Assembly (NCBI GenBank): GCA_038209365.1
Contig: JBBQXS010000015.1
Location: 31,821 to 95,820 of the forward strand
Length of the DNA stretch: 64,000 nt
Direction of reading: 5' to 3'
Source: DASQHW01 sp038209365
GTDB taxonomy: Bacteria; Actinomycetota; Acidimicrobiia; IMCC26256; PALSA-610
The position numbers and the translations under genes were made by a program. The notes beneath the pieces were generated by a model. It was not told the origin of the DNA. It did no database searches and saw only the letters and a program-made list of their open reading frames with translations. This document shows, piece after piece, positions 26,936 to 35,425 of this stretch (position 1 is the first letter of the stretch; each line of letters begins with the position of its first letter).

Positions 26936-28066
26936 ATGCGCACGGCCGCGACTGATCTCGTCGGTATCGACCTTCCACTCTTCGGCTTCAGCCACTGCCG
27001 CGATGTCGTGGCGGCCGTGTCGAATGCCGGAGGTTGCGGCGTGCTCGGTGCGGTCGCGCACAGTCCCGAGCAGCTCGACATCGATCTCGCGTGGATCGAG
27101 AAGGAAGTGAAGGGCAAGCCGTACGGCGTCGACCTGCTCGTTCCCGAGAAGTTCGCGGGCGCCGACGAAGGCGGGCTCGATCCGAGCCAGTTACAGGACC
27201 TCGTGCCCCGGGAGCACCGAGCATTCGTCGATGACCTCCTCGCTCGCTACGACGTGCCACCTGCTCCCGACGACGACACGATCGATCGAGGCATCGGCGC
27301 GATGCGTATCGACCCGAAGAGCATGGCGCCGCTCCTCGACGTGCTCTTCTCGCACAAGACGCGCCTGGTCGCGTCCGCGCTGGGACCCCCGCCCCCGCAC
27401 TTCATCGAGCACGCGCACGGCGCAGGCATCCCCGTTGCCGCGCTGGCAGGCTCGGTCGAACACGCGCGGAAGCATGCGCAGGCCGGTGCCGATCTCGTCG
27501 TGGCGCAGGGAACCGAGGCCGGCGGCCACACCGGAATGATCGCGACGATGGTGCTCGTCCCGGAGGTGGTCGACGCCGTTGCACCGGTGCCGGTGCTCGC
27601 CGCCGGTGGCATCGCCCGCGGTCGACAGCTCGCGGCGGGCATGGCGCTCGGCGCCGACGGCGTGTGGTGCGGCTCGGTGTGGTTGGCGACCGAGGAGGCG
27701 GAGACGGCGCCGCCCGTCAAGGAGAAATTCCTCCGCGCCGGTCTCGGCGACACCGTGCGGTCCCGGTCGCTCACCGGGAAGCCGGCTCGGATGCTGCGCA
27801 CCGCGTGGACCGACGAATGGGAGCGCGCGGACGGCCCGGGGACGTTGCCGATGCCGATTCAGCCGGTGTTGATCGGTGATGCGATGCGGCGGATTCAGCG
27901 CGTCGCCGCCAAGGAAGGTACCGGCGCCAACGAGCTCGTCACGTATTTCGTCGGGCAAGTCGTCGGCTCGATGAACACGGTGCAGCCGACCCGACGCGTC
28001 GTGCTCGAGATGATCGAGGAGTTCGTCGACACGGTCGAGCGCCTCAACGGTCTCGTGCAGGAGTAG
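26936..28066 (+). CDS. Nitronate monooxygenase family flavoprotein
   Basis: 376 aa, FMN-dependent TIM barrel. Oxidises alkyl nitronates to aldehydes and nitrite. The pattern is typical: IDLPLFGFSHCRDVVAAVSNAGGCGVLG at the start (split here as the substrate loop and strand 2), then GADLVVAQGTEAGGHTG, the phosphate-binding loop VLAAGGIARGRQLAAGMALGADGVW, and GSVWLATEEAE. The SD GAGAGGAA sits 5-12 bases before the ATG at 26936. It is on the same strand as the helicase pair with 12 bases between, so possibly co-transcribed, but functionally unrelated. A toxin-like propionate-3-nitronate substrate is a known theme of the family. Confidence 0.9.
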   Translation: MRTAATDLVGIDLPLFGFSHCRDVVAAVSNAGGCGVLGAVAHSPEQLDIDLAWIEKEVKGKPYGVDLLVPEKFAGADEGGLDPSQLQDLVPREHRAFVDDLLARYDVPPAPDDDTIDRGIGAMRIDPKSMAPLLDVLFSHKTRLVASALGPPPPHFIEHAHGAGIPVAALAGSVEHARKHAQAGADLVVAQGTEAGGHTGMIATMVLVPEVVDAVAPVPVLAAGGIARGRQLAAGMALGADGVWCGSVWLATEEAETAPPVKEKFLRAGLGDTVRSRSLTGKPARMLRTAWTDEWERADGPGTLPMPIQPVLIGDAMRRIQRVAAKEGTGANELVTYFVGQVVGSMNTVQPTRRVVLEMIEEFVDTVERLNGLVQE

Positions 28067-28151
28067 CCGTCGAGCTCCTCCGAGGTTCTCGCAAGCGGCC
28101 GGCCTCGCCGGGGGCCGGTGAGTTTTCTCTGCCGGACCGGTCTGAGGAGGC

Positions 28152-28349
28152 GTGGGTTGCGACCGGGTGGTGATCACGTGCGATCTGAGCGCCCTCGGGT
28201 CCCCGGACGCGGAGATGCTCGACGGGTTGCTCCGGCTCCATCTCGCGGTGCAGCGGATGGGTGGCTCACTCTGGCTGCACAACGTCTGCCCGGAGCTGCG
28301 GGACCTGCTCGTGCTCGCGGGTCTCGACGACGTGGTCGTCGTTCAGTAG
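28152..28349 (+). CDS. Orphan STAS-domain protein
   Basis: 65 aa. Its length and the strand/helix order VVITCDLSALGSPDAEMLDGLLRL ... GSLWLHNVCPELRDLLVLAGL match a minimal MlaB/SpoIIAA-like STAS fold (text split here around residues 7-45). STAS proteins act as anti-anti-sigma factors or as partners in lipid transport. The usual phospho-acceptor serine would sit near CDLSALGSPD. No anti-sigma kinase is adjacent, but a sigma factor is convergent at 28357. GAGGAGG (28144-28150) is a strong SD, yet only 1 base from this GTG. The in-frame GTG at 28167 is an alternative that is a little too far. Confidence 0.65.
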   Translation: MGCDRVVITCDLSALGSPDAEMLDGLLRLHLAVQRMGGSLWLHNVCPELRDLLVLAGLDDVVVVQ

Positions 28350-28356
28350 CGCGTGC

Positions 28357-29340
28357 TCACTGTTCGTCGAGGTGCGCCGGAAGGCCGAACAGCGGGAACA
28401 GCGCGGGGTCGACGAAGAAGTGGAGCTCGCTGATCCTGCCGCGCGTCACCTCCAGGACGTGGATCGAGAACGCGTCGTAACCCGATCCCGACTCGCTCGG
28501 CCGCCACTGCGCGAACGCGGGGAAGCCGTTCGCTTGGATCGCAATGAAGCGCGAACCACGGCAGCCCGATCCGCCTCCGTGCAGCCAATTGCTGAGGCCG
28601 GTCGGACCGAGCAGCCACATGTCGTACGGAGGCATCGACATCACCGCGTCCTCGTGGAGGAGCGATACCAGCGACTCCACGTCGAAGCGTTCGAAGGCGT
28701 CGACGTAGCGGGCCAGGAGCTGTTGCTGCTCGGTGTCCATCGGCTGGAACGCGTCCGGGGTGCCGATGTTGGTCGACGCGAGCGTCGAGCGCGCTCGCTG
28801 GAGGGCGCTGTTGACCGACACGACGGTGGTGTCGAGCAGCTCGGCGACCTCGGTGGCCTGCCAGCGCAGGACTTCACGCAGGATCAGCACCGCACGCTGT
28901 CGTGGCGGAAGGAGCTGGAGCGCACGGACGAACGCGAGGCGGATCGTCTCGCGCTCGACGGCCAGCTCCGCGGGGTCGTCGCCCCCTTGCACCACACGAC
29001 GGTCGGGGATCGGCTGCATCCACGTCTGCTCGCCGAGGACGGGACCGGGTCCGCCGTCCCCCGGCGATGGCGAGGAGAGATCCATCGGGAGCGCGCGCCG
29101 CTTCTTCCCGTTCAGGAGGTCGAGGCAGACGTTGGTGGCGATGCGGTAGAGCCACGATCGCAACGACGAGCGGCCCTCGAAGCGGTCGAAGGCGCGCCAC
29201 GCCCGCACCAGTGTGTCCTGCACCGCGTCTTCGGCCTCGAACGCCGATCCGAGCATGCGGTAGCAGTACGCCGTCAGCTCGCGCCGGTGCTCTTCGAGAT
29301 GCTTTTCGAGGTCACCGGCGACAGCCGCAACATCGGTCAT
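28357..29340 (-). CDS. SigG-like ECF sigma factor with SnoaL-like C-terminal domain
   Basis: 327 aa. Sigma region 2 is AYCYRMLGSAFEAEDAVQDT and WLYRIATNVCLDLL; region 4 is LPPRQRAVLILREVLRWQA and VAELLDTTVVSVNSALQRAR. The remaining ~130 residues (RYVDAFERFDVESLVSLLHEDAV onward) form a SnoaL/NTF2-like domain, the architecture of SigG/SigJ-type ECFs, in which the extension replaces an anti-sigma factor in control. The ATG at 29340 is preceded by AGGAGAG at ideal spacing, so it is preferred over the ATG at 29424. Stress response is likely but not shown. Confidence 0.9.
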   Translation of the reverse strand: MTDVAAVAGDLEKHLEEHRRELTAYCYRMLGSAFEAEDAVQDTLVRAWRAFDRFEGRSSLRSWLYRIATNVCLDLLNGKKRRALPMDLSSPSPGDGGPGPVLGEQTWMQPIPDRRVVQGGDDPAELAVERETIRLAFVRALQLLPPRQRAVLILREVLRWQATEVAELLDTTVVSVNSALQRARSTLASTNIGTPDAFQPMDTEQQQLLARYVDAFERFDVESLVSLLHEDAVMSMPPYDMWLLGPTGLSNWLHGGGSGCRGSRFIAIQANGFPAFAQWRPSESGSGYDAFSIHVLEVTRGRISELHFFVDPALFPLFGLPAHLDEQ

Positions 29341-29549
29341 ACTTCCGCTCTCCTCGAGACGAAGGCTCTCGTCGACCACGGTACCGAAACGCGCACGCCG
29401 ATCTGCGTAGGTTTGTACCGCCATGGTGCCTCCAGCTGGTGCGTTCCGGACCGCGCGTCACCTGAGACTCCGGCGCGCCGCGAAACTCATCGGGCGTTCG
29501 ATGGCGCCGGCTGCATGCTCCGATCCGGCGACGGTCTAGTGTCGCCGAA

Positions 29550-29732
29550 ATGGGCCGAGTAGACCGAGAACGAGCGCTTGCCGAGAACCAGCGGCGCATG
29601 GCACAGGTCGCGCAGGCGCGCGCCGAGCATCACGACAAGGACGAGCACGTGCATTTCCGTGCGATGAAGATGCACGAGCGCTCCGCCGAGATTCACGACG
29701 CGATCGCCGCGCTCCTTCCCCGAGACGACTGA
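29550..29732 (+). CDS. Hypothetical small charged protein
   Basis: 60 aa, almost entirely predicted helix and rich in charged residues and histidine (RAEHHDKDEHVHF, MKMHERSAEIHD). No family recognised. It begins 209 bases upstream of, and divergent from, the sigma factor gene. Codon use resembles neighbouring genes and the frame is free of the arginine-rich pattern of antisense shadows, so it is probably real. There is no strong SD before the ATG. Confidence 0.5.
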   Translation: MGRVDRERALAENQRRMAQVAQARAEHHDKDEHVHFRAMKMHERSAEIHDAIAALLPRDD

Positions 29733-29831
29733 CTGCTCGAGCCGAGCGAGAAGCCGTAGAGGTCCGCGGTTCGTGGCCCGAACGGCGGTATCGTCTGCGT
29801 CGCAGGCGGTGCGGGGGCTGATGGAGTACTC

Positions 29832-30113
29832 ATGAGCCGAGACGTCGCGCCCCTCATCGCTGCCGAAGCGTTGCTCCACCATGGCCTCAGTGACGACGCC
29901 GTCGTGGGGTACCTCGCTCGGACCTGGCCCCTCGGTGCCCTCGACTGCCGGGCCGCGGTCAATGCCGCGCACATCCTGCTACGACGCGAGCGCGCGGAAG
30001 CGGCGTCGTACATGATGCGCGACAGCGACTCTTCCGCCCACCGTGTTACGGGCCGCGGCGTGGTGGATCGCTCTTGTGCTCCTCATGATGGTGATACCGG
30101 CAGAGCAGTTTGA
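29832..30113 (+). CDS. Hypothetical small protein
   Basis: 93 aa. The N-terminal 55 residues read like a folded helical protein (DVAPLIAAEALLHHGLSDDAVVGYL, quoted around residues 4-28, then CRAAVNAAHILLRRERA). The C-terminal third, after YMMRDSD, is low-quality sequence that overlaps the 3' end of the convergent HNH gene by 68 bases. An earlier natural stop may have been lost. No family name is known to me. The ATG at 29832 is a reasonable start. Confidence 0.5.
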   Translation: MSRDVAPLIAAEALLHHGLSDDAVVGYLARTWPLGALDCRAAVNAAHILLRRERAEAASYMMRDSDSSAHRVTGRGVVDRSCAPHDGDTGRAV

Positions 30114-31161
30114 GATTTTCGAGGCTGGTCGGTCCGCCCTTCTCCCAGTGCCGGATGTGGTGGGCTTCGCATCGACCGGGCGGCCGGGCGCATCCGGGTG
30201 CGGTGCAGTGTCGGTCGCGTGCGACGAGTGCCCGCCAGATCGCGGCCGGGATCGTACGAGTAGACCGGCCGGCATCGAGGATCTCGCTTCTGCCCGCGGT
30301 GACGACGCGACTGACGTTGCAGTCGCAGGTCAATCGCGCCAGCGTGCTCGCCGAGACATGTCCGGTGTGGGCTGCCTCGGCCCGGGCCGCGGTCAGGAGC
30401 GCCTCGTCGCCATGCGTTTCGAGATCGACGACGACCGTGATGTGCGGGCGAGCGTTGCGCTTGCCGCCGACCGTGCCTTCGTCGAGTGATCGCCGGCAGA
30501 TGTTGACGAGCGCGTCGGCTCGCCGTTGCGCAGGAGTACGGGTCTCGTGCACGCGGCGGTCGAGTGTCATCTCTGCGCCGATGGCCGAGAGATAAACCTC
30601 GCCGCCTTCGGGATCCAGCAACGCGTCGCTCGCGACCATGCGATCGATTCTCCGGGAGGCCGTCATCCGCCGTCGCGCGTGCAAGGCTTCGTCAGACGCC
30701 GCGCCGGCGTCCCCATCCAAGCGGTCGACGGAGTGCTGCACGAAGGAACCGAGCTCGCGCGGATGCATACGTGTCGCCGCGGCGACCAGCGTCGGTACGA
30801 GTTCGGCCATGGCATCCGCGCGTTCTGGCGTACAGGCCTTGGCGATGACCGTCGCATGTTGGCGCGACACCGCACCGGTACCGAACGCCGCGGCTACCGC
30901 CGGGAGTTCCTCGAGCGAGCGCGCCAGCTCGACCTGCGCCCGGGCGGCGCCCTCGGTGAGATGACAGGCCGCGGCCAATGCTTCGCTTGCGGATCCGTAA
31001 CCGTCGGCACGCCAGCGACCGGCCCGGTCGTAGTGCGCGACATCGCGCAGCCATGCCGCTTCGCGAGCGTCGATGTCCCGGCGGTCAGCTGCCAAGCAGT
31101 CGAGTGTCAGGTTGTTCGCGTCCCCCAACGTCAGAGGCGAACATGTGTTCGATCGTAGCAC
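30046..31161 (-). CDS. DUF222 / HNH endonuclease domain protein (13E12-repeat type)
   Basis: 371 aa. N-terminal DUF222 helical domain (LDCLAADRRDIDAREAAWL, ARAQVELARSLEELP, VSRQHATVIAKACTPE) and a C-terminal HNH nuclease motif: DRHCTAPGCARPPGRCEAHHIRHW then GPTSLENLKLLCRYHHHEEH, with zinc Cys pairs and the His-His-Asn catalytic pattern. These proteins are numerous in actinobacterial genomes and related to the 13E12 REP family, but their role is unclear. The GTG at 31161 is tentative: a TTGCAT/TACGAT promoter (31179-31152, minus strand) would start transcription below it, pointing to a downstream start such as the TTG in LTLGDAN. Confidence 0.82.
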   Translation of the reverse strand: MLRSNTCSPLTLGDANNLTLDCLAADRRDIDAREAAWLRDVAHYDRAGRWRADGYGSASEALAAACHLTEGAARAQVELARSLEELPAVAAAFGTGAVSRQHATVIAKACTPERADAMAELVPTLVAAATRMHPRELGSFVQHSVDRLDGDAGAASDEALHARRRMTASRRIDRMVASDALLDPEGGEVYLSAIGAEMTLDRRVHETRTPAQRRADALVNICRRSLDEGTVGGKRNARPHITVVVDLETHGDEALLTAARAEAAHTGHVSASTLARLTCDCNVSRVVTAGRSEILDAGRSTRTIPAAIWRALVARDRHCTAPGCARPPGRCEAHHIRHWEKGGPTSLENLKLLCRYHHHEEHKSDPPRRGP

Positions 31162-31195
31162 ACACCGCCTGGGATGCAAGGAGGAATCGAGGTCG

Positions 31196-31699
31196 TCAGC
31201 GCGACGGAGTGGAGCCGCCCGCCGCCGACGCCGCGTCGTCGCGCACCGTCGTCCACGTCGCTTCCACCGCGGCGATGATCGCAGGACACGCCTTGCGCAG
31301 CGCCGCCGCGTCAGCGTCGATCCATGCGCCGTTGCGGTCTCCGGCCCCGGCTTGCGCGAGGAGCGCACGCAGATCGCCGAGCTGGTCGGTCAGCCATCCC
31401 GTGGGGTCTTCTCGGATGCGCTCGGGCCACTGTCGATCGCGTGGCTCGACCCCGTCGAAGCCCGCATGGAAGTGGGCGGCCAGTAGATTTCCTGCTGGAC
31501 TGTCGAGCTGATCGAACAAGTCCGCGCGAAACAGCGGCTCGTCGATCACGACACGTTGCGCGGCGGACTCGGAGCCGCGGTGCGGCTCGTCGGACAGGAG
31601 ACGAAGCTCCACGCGGGCACCACGCTCGGGTGGCTCGCCGGGCTCCCACCAGGGACCGACCACTACCGCCACCTTCGAGAACACGAATGTCTGCTGCAC
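31196..31699 (-). CDS. Conserved hypothetical protein
   Basis: 167 aa, acidic, without signal peptide or membrane segment. Readable stretches are KVAVVVGPWWEPGEPPERGARVELRLL in the first third (split: residues 9-35), NLLAAHFHAGFDGVEPRDRQWPE in the middle and LTDQLGDLRALLAQAG near the end. Codon use and residue make-up are those of a real protein. No family was recognised. It is divergent from the ferredoxin gene (92-base gap) and its stop is 35 bases before the DUF222 gene start on the same strand. Confidence 0.7.
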   Translation of the reverse strand: MQQTFVFSKVAVVVGPWWEPGEPPERGARVELRLLSDEPHRGSESAAQRVVIDEPLFRADLFDQLDSPAGNLLAAHFHAGFDGVEPRDRQWPERIREDPTGWLTDQLGDLRALLAQAGAGDRNGAWIDADAAALRKACPAIIAAVEATWTTVRDDAASAAGGSTPSR

Positions 31700-31791
31700 G
31701 CTGCGCGTAGCCTATGCAGCGGCGGTGTTCCGCGGTTCGGGATATTCCCTGTCCCGGGCGGTTCGCTGACGACGCGCAGGGAGCGGCGACG

Positions 31792-32187
31792 GTGTCGGGT
31801 ATTGCGATCATCACCGAGGCGTGTATCGATACGAAGGATCGCGCATGCGTCGATGTCTGCCCGGTGCAGTGCATCTACGAGTTCGATCCCAAGACCAACA
31901 CGCTCTTCTCGGAGGTCGAGCACGGTAGCGGCGAGATCGAGAACACCCACCAGCCGAACCCGGACGCGATCTCGATCTTCGGCGACAGCGTGCTGTACGT
32001 GAACACCGAGGAGTGCACGTCCTGTACGGCGTGTTACCAGCCGGACGTGTGCCCCGTCGGAGCGATCTACTCCGAAGAGCACGTGCCCGACGGATCACCG
32101 GGGAAGAAGTACAACTCGGAAGATCCCAACAAGGGACACGACCACACGTTCTTCGTCCAGCTCAGCCGCGACGTCTTCGCCGACTGA
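31792..32187 (+). CDS. Ferredoxin of the FdxA type with an inserted segment
   Basis: 131 aa. First cluster motif C11-x7-C19-x3-C23-x3-C27 (ACVDVCPVQCIY) and a second ECTSCTACYQPDVCPVGAIY about 60 residues later. This matches a 3Fe/4Fe plus 4Fe ferredoxin, but with an extra ~40-residue acidic insert (VEHGSGEIENTHQPNPDAIS) between the halves and a C-terminal tail. It carries low-potential electrons. The redox partner is unknown; mycobacterial-type 7Fe ferredoxins serve cytochromes P450, none of which is nearby. GTG at 31792 is the likely start; the longer frame upstream is not protein-like. Confidence 0.85.
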   Translation: MSGIAIITEACIDTKDRACVDVCPVQCIYEFDPKTNTLFSEVEHGSGEIENTHQPNPDAISIFGDSVLYVNTEECTSCTACYQPDVCPVGAIYSEEHVPDGSPGKKYNSEDPNKGHDHTFFVQLSRDVFAD

Positions 32188-32188
32188 A

Positions 32189-32875
32189 CTACGTCGCCAT
32201 CCAACGCTCCGAGAGCGGGTTCTTTCCCGCGAGACTTCCGGTGGAATCGTACGGGCGGAACCTGATGAACGCGGACTGATGGTGAAACGGCTCGGCCTGG
32301 TCGGCGGCAATCGCGTCCGGGTGTGCCGGTGTAGGCCCGAACGCATACGCGGAAAGTGCTTGGGTGCTCCGCCACAGCGAGCAGGTCGCAACGAACGGCG
32401 GGCGGGCGAGCGCGGTTCCCCACGTCAGTCCGGGCGCCTCCCGTGCCGCGCGTTCGGCGCGCGCGCTCGTGCGAAGGAACCGCACGATCTGCGTAGCGCG
32501 CAGCCGCCCGAGCGTCAGCACCGCGGCAGGTCCGTGCGTCTCGACGTTCCGGGTCCTCGGGGTATCAGCGGGGAGGCCGGGCCACGCGCCCCATGCACGC
32601 AACGGCTCGAGGCGGGCGCGCCATCCGCCTTCGAAAGCGGCAGCCAGCGCATGGGTGTCGAGGAACCGGTCGAGCGCGTGGTCGTCGTCCCAGAACGCGA
32701 TGAGCGCAACGCGCCGGAACTGGGGCGCGGCAACGCTCGATGTGCGGAGTGGCGCCGCAACCGCCACGTTGGCGTGCCGCAATCCCGGGGCCGATGCTGC
32801 GCTCGGTGCTCTGCGAAGGACGGCCACCGCCCGACGGGCCGTGACGTCGGCGAGGTGTACGGACGTGATCGTCAC
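32189..32875 (-). CDS. Spheroidene monooxygenase (CrtA)-like protein
   Basis: 228 aa. Shares the layout of CrtA-like proteins in actinobacteria: FRRVALIAFWDDDHALDRFL, then VLTLGRLRATQIVRFLRTS and LARPPFVATCSLWRSTQALSAYAFG, with a C-terminal FIRFRPYDSTGSLAGKNPL. In phototrophs CrtA hydroxylates carotenoids; isolated homologues have no proven role and no other carotenoid gene is in this window. The GTG at 32875 is favoured by GGGAGG five bases upstream; the longer frame lacks conserved residues. Its stop is 2 bases from the convergent ferredoxin stop. Confidence 0.78.
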   Translation of the reverse strand: MTITSVHLADVTARRAVAVLRRAPSAASAPGLRHANVAVAAPLRTSSVAAPQFRRVALIAFWDDDHALDRFLDTHALAAAFEGGWRARLEPLRAWGAWPGLPADTPRTRNVETHGPAAVLTLGRLRATQIVRFLRTSARAERAAREAPGLTWGTALARPPFVATCSLWRSTQALSAYAFGPTPAHPDAIAADQAEPFHHQSAFIRFRPYDSTGSLAGKNPLSERWMAT

Positions 32876-32904
32876 TCCGACCTCCCGGTGAAGACGCGCC
32901 GATC

Positions 32905-33204
32905 TTGCCCGACGCACGGTGCATCCTGCCCCACTGCCGGCGTCGACGCAGAGTTGACCACCCGTTGAGAAAGTTGCGTGCCGCCGGTGCCGACAGTGCT
33001 GTCGTGCTCGCACAACTCGAGAAGAGCCCGCTCCGGCCCGGCGCCGACGTCGAGGTGCGGTGCCGCTTCGACGATCGGTGGACACGAGGATTCGAGATCG
33101 CGTCGATTGATCGGGATGTGTACTTCTTGCGCCGACGATCCGACGGCTCGGTGCTGCCCGCCGGGTTCGGATCGACCGACATCAGGCCCCGCTCCCCGGA
33201 CTGA
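32905..33204 (+). CDS. Hypothetical small protein, start uncertain
   Basis: 99 aa in the longest form. The last 65 residues look well folded: SPLRPGADVEVRCRFDDRWT then FEIASIDRDVYFLRRRSDGSVLP, resembling a small SH3-like or KOW-like barrel. The first 30 residues are arginine-rich and probably not translated; alternative starts are TTG in HPLRKL or the GTG at 33004. No family assignment. It stands between two oppositely directed genes, 48 bases before the hydrolase. Confidence 0.55.
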   Translation: MPDARCILPHCRRRRRVDHPLRKLRAAGADSAVVLAQLEKSPLRPGADVEVRCRFDDRWTRGFEIASIDRDVYFLRRRSDGSVLPAGFGSTDIRPRSPD

Positions 33205-33252
33205 CGCACGAGCCAGGAGCTCCCCGAGGGCACCGCGTTCGGTGTCAGGATC

Positions 33253-34908
33253 GTGCCCGTGTCGACGATCAGCCGGGTTGCCGCGCTCGCGATGTCCTTG
33301 CCGCGCCCGCTCGACACCGCGATCACGGTGCAGCGGGACGTGCGGGTGCCGATGGACGACGGGGTTTCGCTGGTCGCCGATCTCTACACGCCGGGTGGCA
33401 GCGGCCCGCATCCGACGGTCCTGGTACGCACTCCCTACGGCCGCGGCGGTCCGTTCGGTCTCTTTCTCGGGCGAATCTTCGCGGAGCGGGGCTATCGAGT
33501 GATGATGCAGAGCTGCCGCGGCACGTTCGGCTCCGGGGGGGAGTTCGACCCGAACTTCAACGAGCGCGCGGACGGGTTGGCGACGATCCGGTGGATCGAA
33601 CGGCAATCATGGTTCGACGGACGCCTCGCGATGAACGGCCCGAGCTACATGGGAGGCGTCCAGTGGGCCGTGGCGGATCACGCCGGTCCCGCACTGCGCG
33701 CGGTGTGCAGCCACGTCGCCTACTCGAACATCTCCCGACACTGGTTTGCCGGCGGCTCGCTCTCCCTCGAGGACGCCATCCAATGGACGACGATGGTCAG
33801 CGAGCAGGAGAAGCGGTTTGCCGGGATCAAGGCACTGCTCGGGACGCCGCTCCGGCGACTCGACCGGGTGATCAACACCCTGCCGATCGCCGAGCTCGAC
33901 GAGCGGCTCGTCGCGCGGCGCGTGCCGTATTGGCGCGACATCGTCGAGCATCCGTCGATCGATGACCCGTTCTGGCAACCGCTCGATCATTCCGCGCGCG
34001 TGGCGGCCGTCGTCGCGCGCGTGCTGCAGGTTGGTGGTTGGTACGACATCTTCCTCCCTGCGCAGCTCGACGACTACCGGACGCTGGTCGCGGCCGGGAA
34101 CCAGCCGCGGCTCGTGATCGGTCCTTGGACGCACACCGCGTCCAAGGGCTTCGCCACCCAGATGACCGAATCGCTGCACTGGCTGGACCGCCATGTGCGC
34201 GGTCTGGGTGCCGGCGAGGTCGACGACGCGAGACACGTGCGGGTCTTCGTGATGGGCGCCGAGCGATGGCGTGACTTCTCGTCGTGGCCCCCTCAAGGGT
34301 TCCTCGCGCAACGGTGGCATCTGCAACCCGGCGGGGGACTGGACCAGGCCGAGCCGGCGGCGAGCGAACCCGACACGTATCGCTATGACCCTGCCGATCC
34401 GACGCCGATCGTCGGCGGCACGCTGCTGCGACGTACGGGCGGCCGGCGTGACCAAGCGACGATGGAAGCCCGTGGCGACGTCCTCGTGTTCACCAGCGGG
34501 GTACTCACCGCCGACATCGAGGTGATCGGCGAGATCAAGGCGGAGATCCACGTGTCGTCGAACCTCGAACACTTCGACGTGTTCGTGCGGCTCTGCGACG
34601 TCGACGAGAAGGGACGTTCCTCGAACGTGTGTGACGGCCTCGAACGCGTCTCGCCGACGCGAGGTTGGCCGCGAGCGCACGACGGCACAAGGACGATTCA
34701 TGTCGCGCTGTGGCCGACCGCGCAGCGGTTCCGCGCCGGGCACCGCATCCGCGTGCAGGTCGCAAGCGGCGCCCACCCACGCTTCGCCCGCAATCTCGGC
34801 ACCGGCGAGCCGCTCGCCGGCGCAACGACAATGTGCGTCGCACACCAGGCGATCCATCACGATCCCGGCCACCCTTCCGCGATCGTGCTGCCCGTCATGA
34901 CGGGTTGA
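33253..34908 (+). CDS. CocE/NonD family X-Pro-dipeptidyl-peptidase-like hydrolase
   Basis: 551 aa. Alpha/beta hydrolase with a cap and a C-terminal jelly roll (X-Pro-DAP C-domain, about 320-540). The nucleophile is S131 in NGPSYMGG, the acid is in GGWYDIFLPAQ and the histidine is in GPWTH, together with the oxyanion tyrosine region RTPYGRGG. Enzymes of this family cleave cocaine-like esters, glutaryl amides or X-Pro peptides; the natural substrate here is unknown. GTG at 33253. No signal peptide is obvious, so it is probably cytoplasmic. Confidence 0.92.
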   Translation: MPVSTISRVAALAMSLPRPLDTAITVQRDVRVPMDDGVSLVADLYTPGGSGPHPTVLVRTPYGRGGPFGLFLGRIFAERGYRVMMQSCRGTFGSGGEFDPNFNERADGLATIRWIERQSWFDGRLAMNGPSYMGGVQWAVADHAGPALRAVCSHVAYSNISRHWFAGGSLSLEDAIQWTTMVSEQEKRFAGIKALLGTPLRRLDRVINTLPIAELDERLVARRVPYWRDIVEHPSIDDPFWQPLDHSARVAAVVARVLQVGGWYDIFLPAQLDDYRTLVAAGNQPRLVIGPWTHTASKGFATQMTESLHWLDRHVRGLGAGEVDDARHVRVFVMGAERWRDFSSWPPQGFLAQRWHLQPGGGLDQAEPAASEPDTYRYDPADPTPIVGGTLLRRTGGRRDQATMEARGDVLVFTSGVLTADIEVIGEIKAEIHVSSNLEHFDVFVRLCDVDEKGRSSNVCDGLERVSPTRGWPRAHDGTRTIHVALWPTAQRFRAGHRIRVQVASGAHPRFARNLGTGEPLAGATTMCVAHQAIHHDPGHPSAIVLPVMTG

Positions 34909-34924
34909 CACCGCATCCAATACG

Positions 34925-35407
34925 GTGGCGGCCGTGCGGGGCTCCCCATACGTCATCTCGTCACAGCGGGCGTTCATGTTCCCGGCACCCGCCGAGCGCG
35001 TGTGGACGGCAATAAGTCAGCTCGACTGCTTCAGCACGTGGTGGAGCTGGCTTCGCGAGTTCCGCGTCGACGGCGCCGGTCTGGAGCGCGGCGCGGTGCT
35101 ACGCGGGACAATCGTCCCGCCGTTGCCGTACCGGTTGCGCCTGCGAGTCGTGCTCGACGAATGCGTCCCGGCGCGGCACATTCTTGCCTCGGTGCATGGT
35201 GATCTCGAGGGCGTCGCACTCGTGGCGTTCGAAGGTGAAGGGGACGAGACGCGGGTGATCGCGAGCTGGACGCTCGAGATGATGCAGCAGCCCGTCCGTC
35301 TCGCCGCGCGATTCACCCATCCATTGCTTCGCTGGGGGCACGATCGCATCGTCGAGGCGACGGCCGAGGGTTTTCGCCGTCATCTGGACGAGGTGCGCGA
35401 AAGATAG
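34925..35407 (+). CDS. SRPBCC (START-like) ligand-binding protein
   Basis: 160 aa. Helix-grip fold signature: AFMFPAPAERVWTAISQLD, FSTWWSWLREFRVDG, then VVLDECVPARHILASVHGDL and a C-terminal helix FTHPLLRWGHDRIVEATAEG. These proteins hold hydrophobic ligands such as lipids or polyketides. It follows the CocE-like hydrolase by 16 bases and may be in the same transcript. GTG 34925 is the start given; a second GTG three codons later is equally possible. Confidence 0.82.
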   Translation: MAAVRGSPYVISSQRAFMFPAPAERVWTAISQLDCFSTWWSWLREFRVDGAGLERGAVLRGTIVPPLPYRLRLRVVLDECVPARHILASVHGDLEGVALVAFEGEGDETRVIASWTLEMMQQPVRLAARFTHPLLRWGHDRIVEATAEGFRRHLDEVRER

Positions 35408-35425
35408 GTCCCTCGCGGCGGCGCC

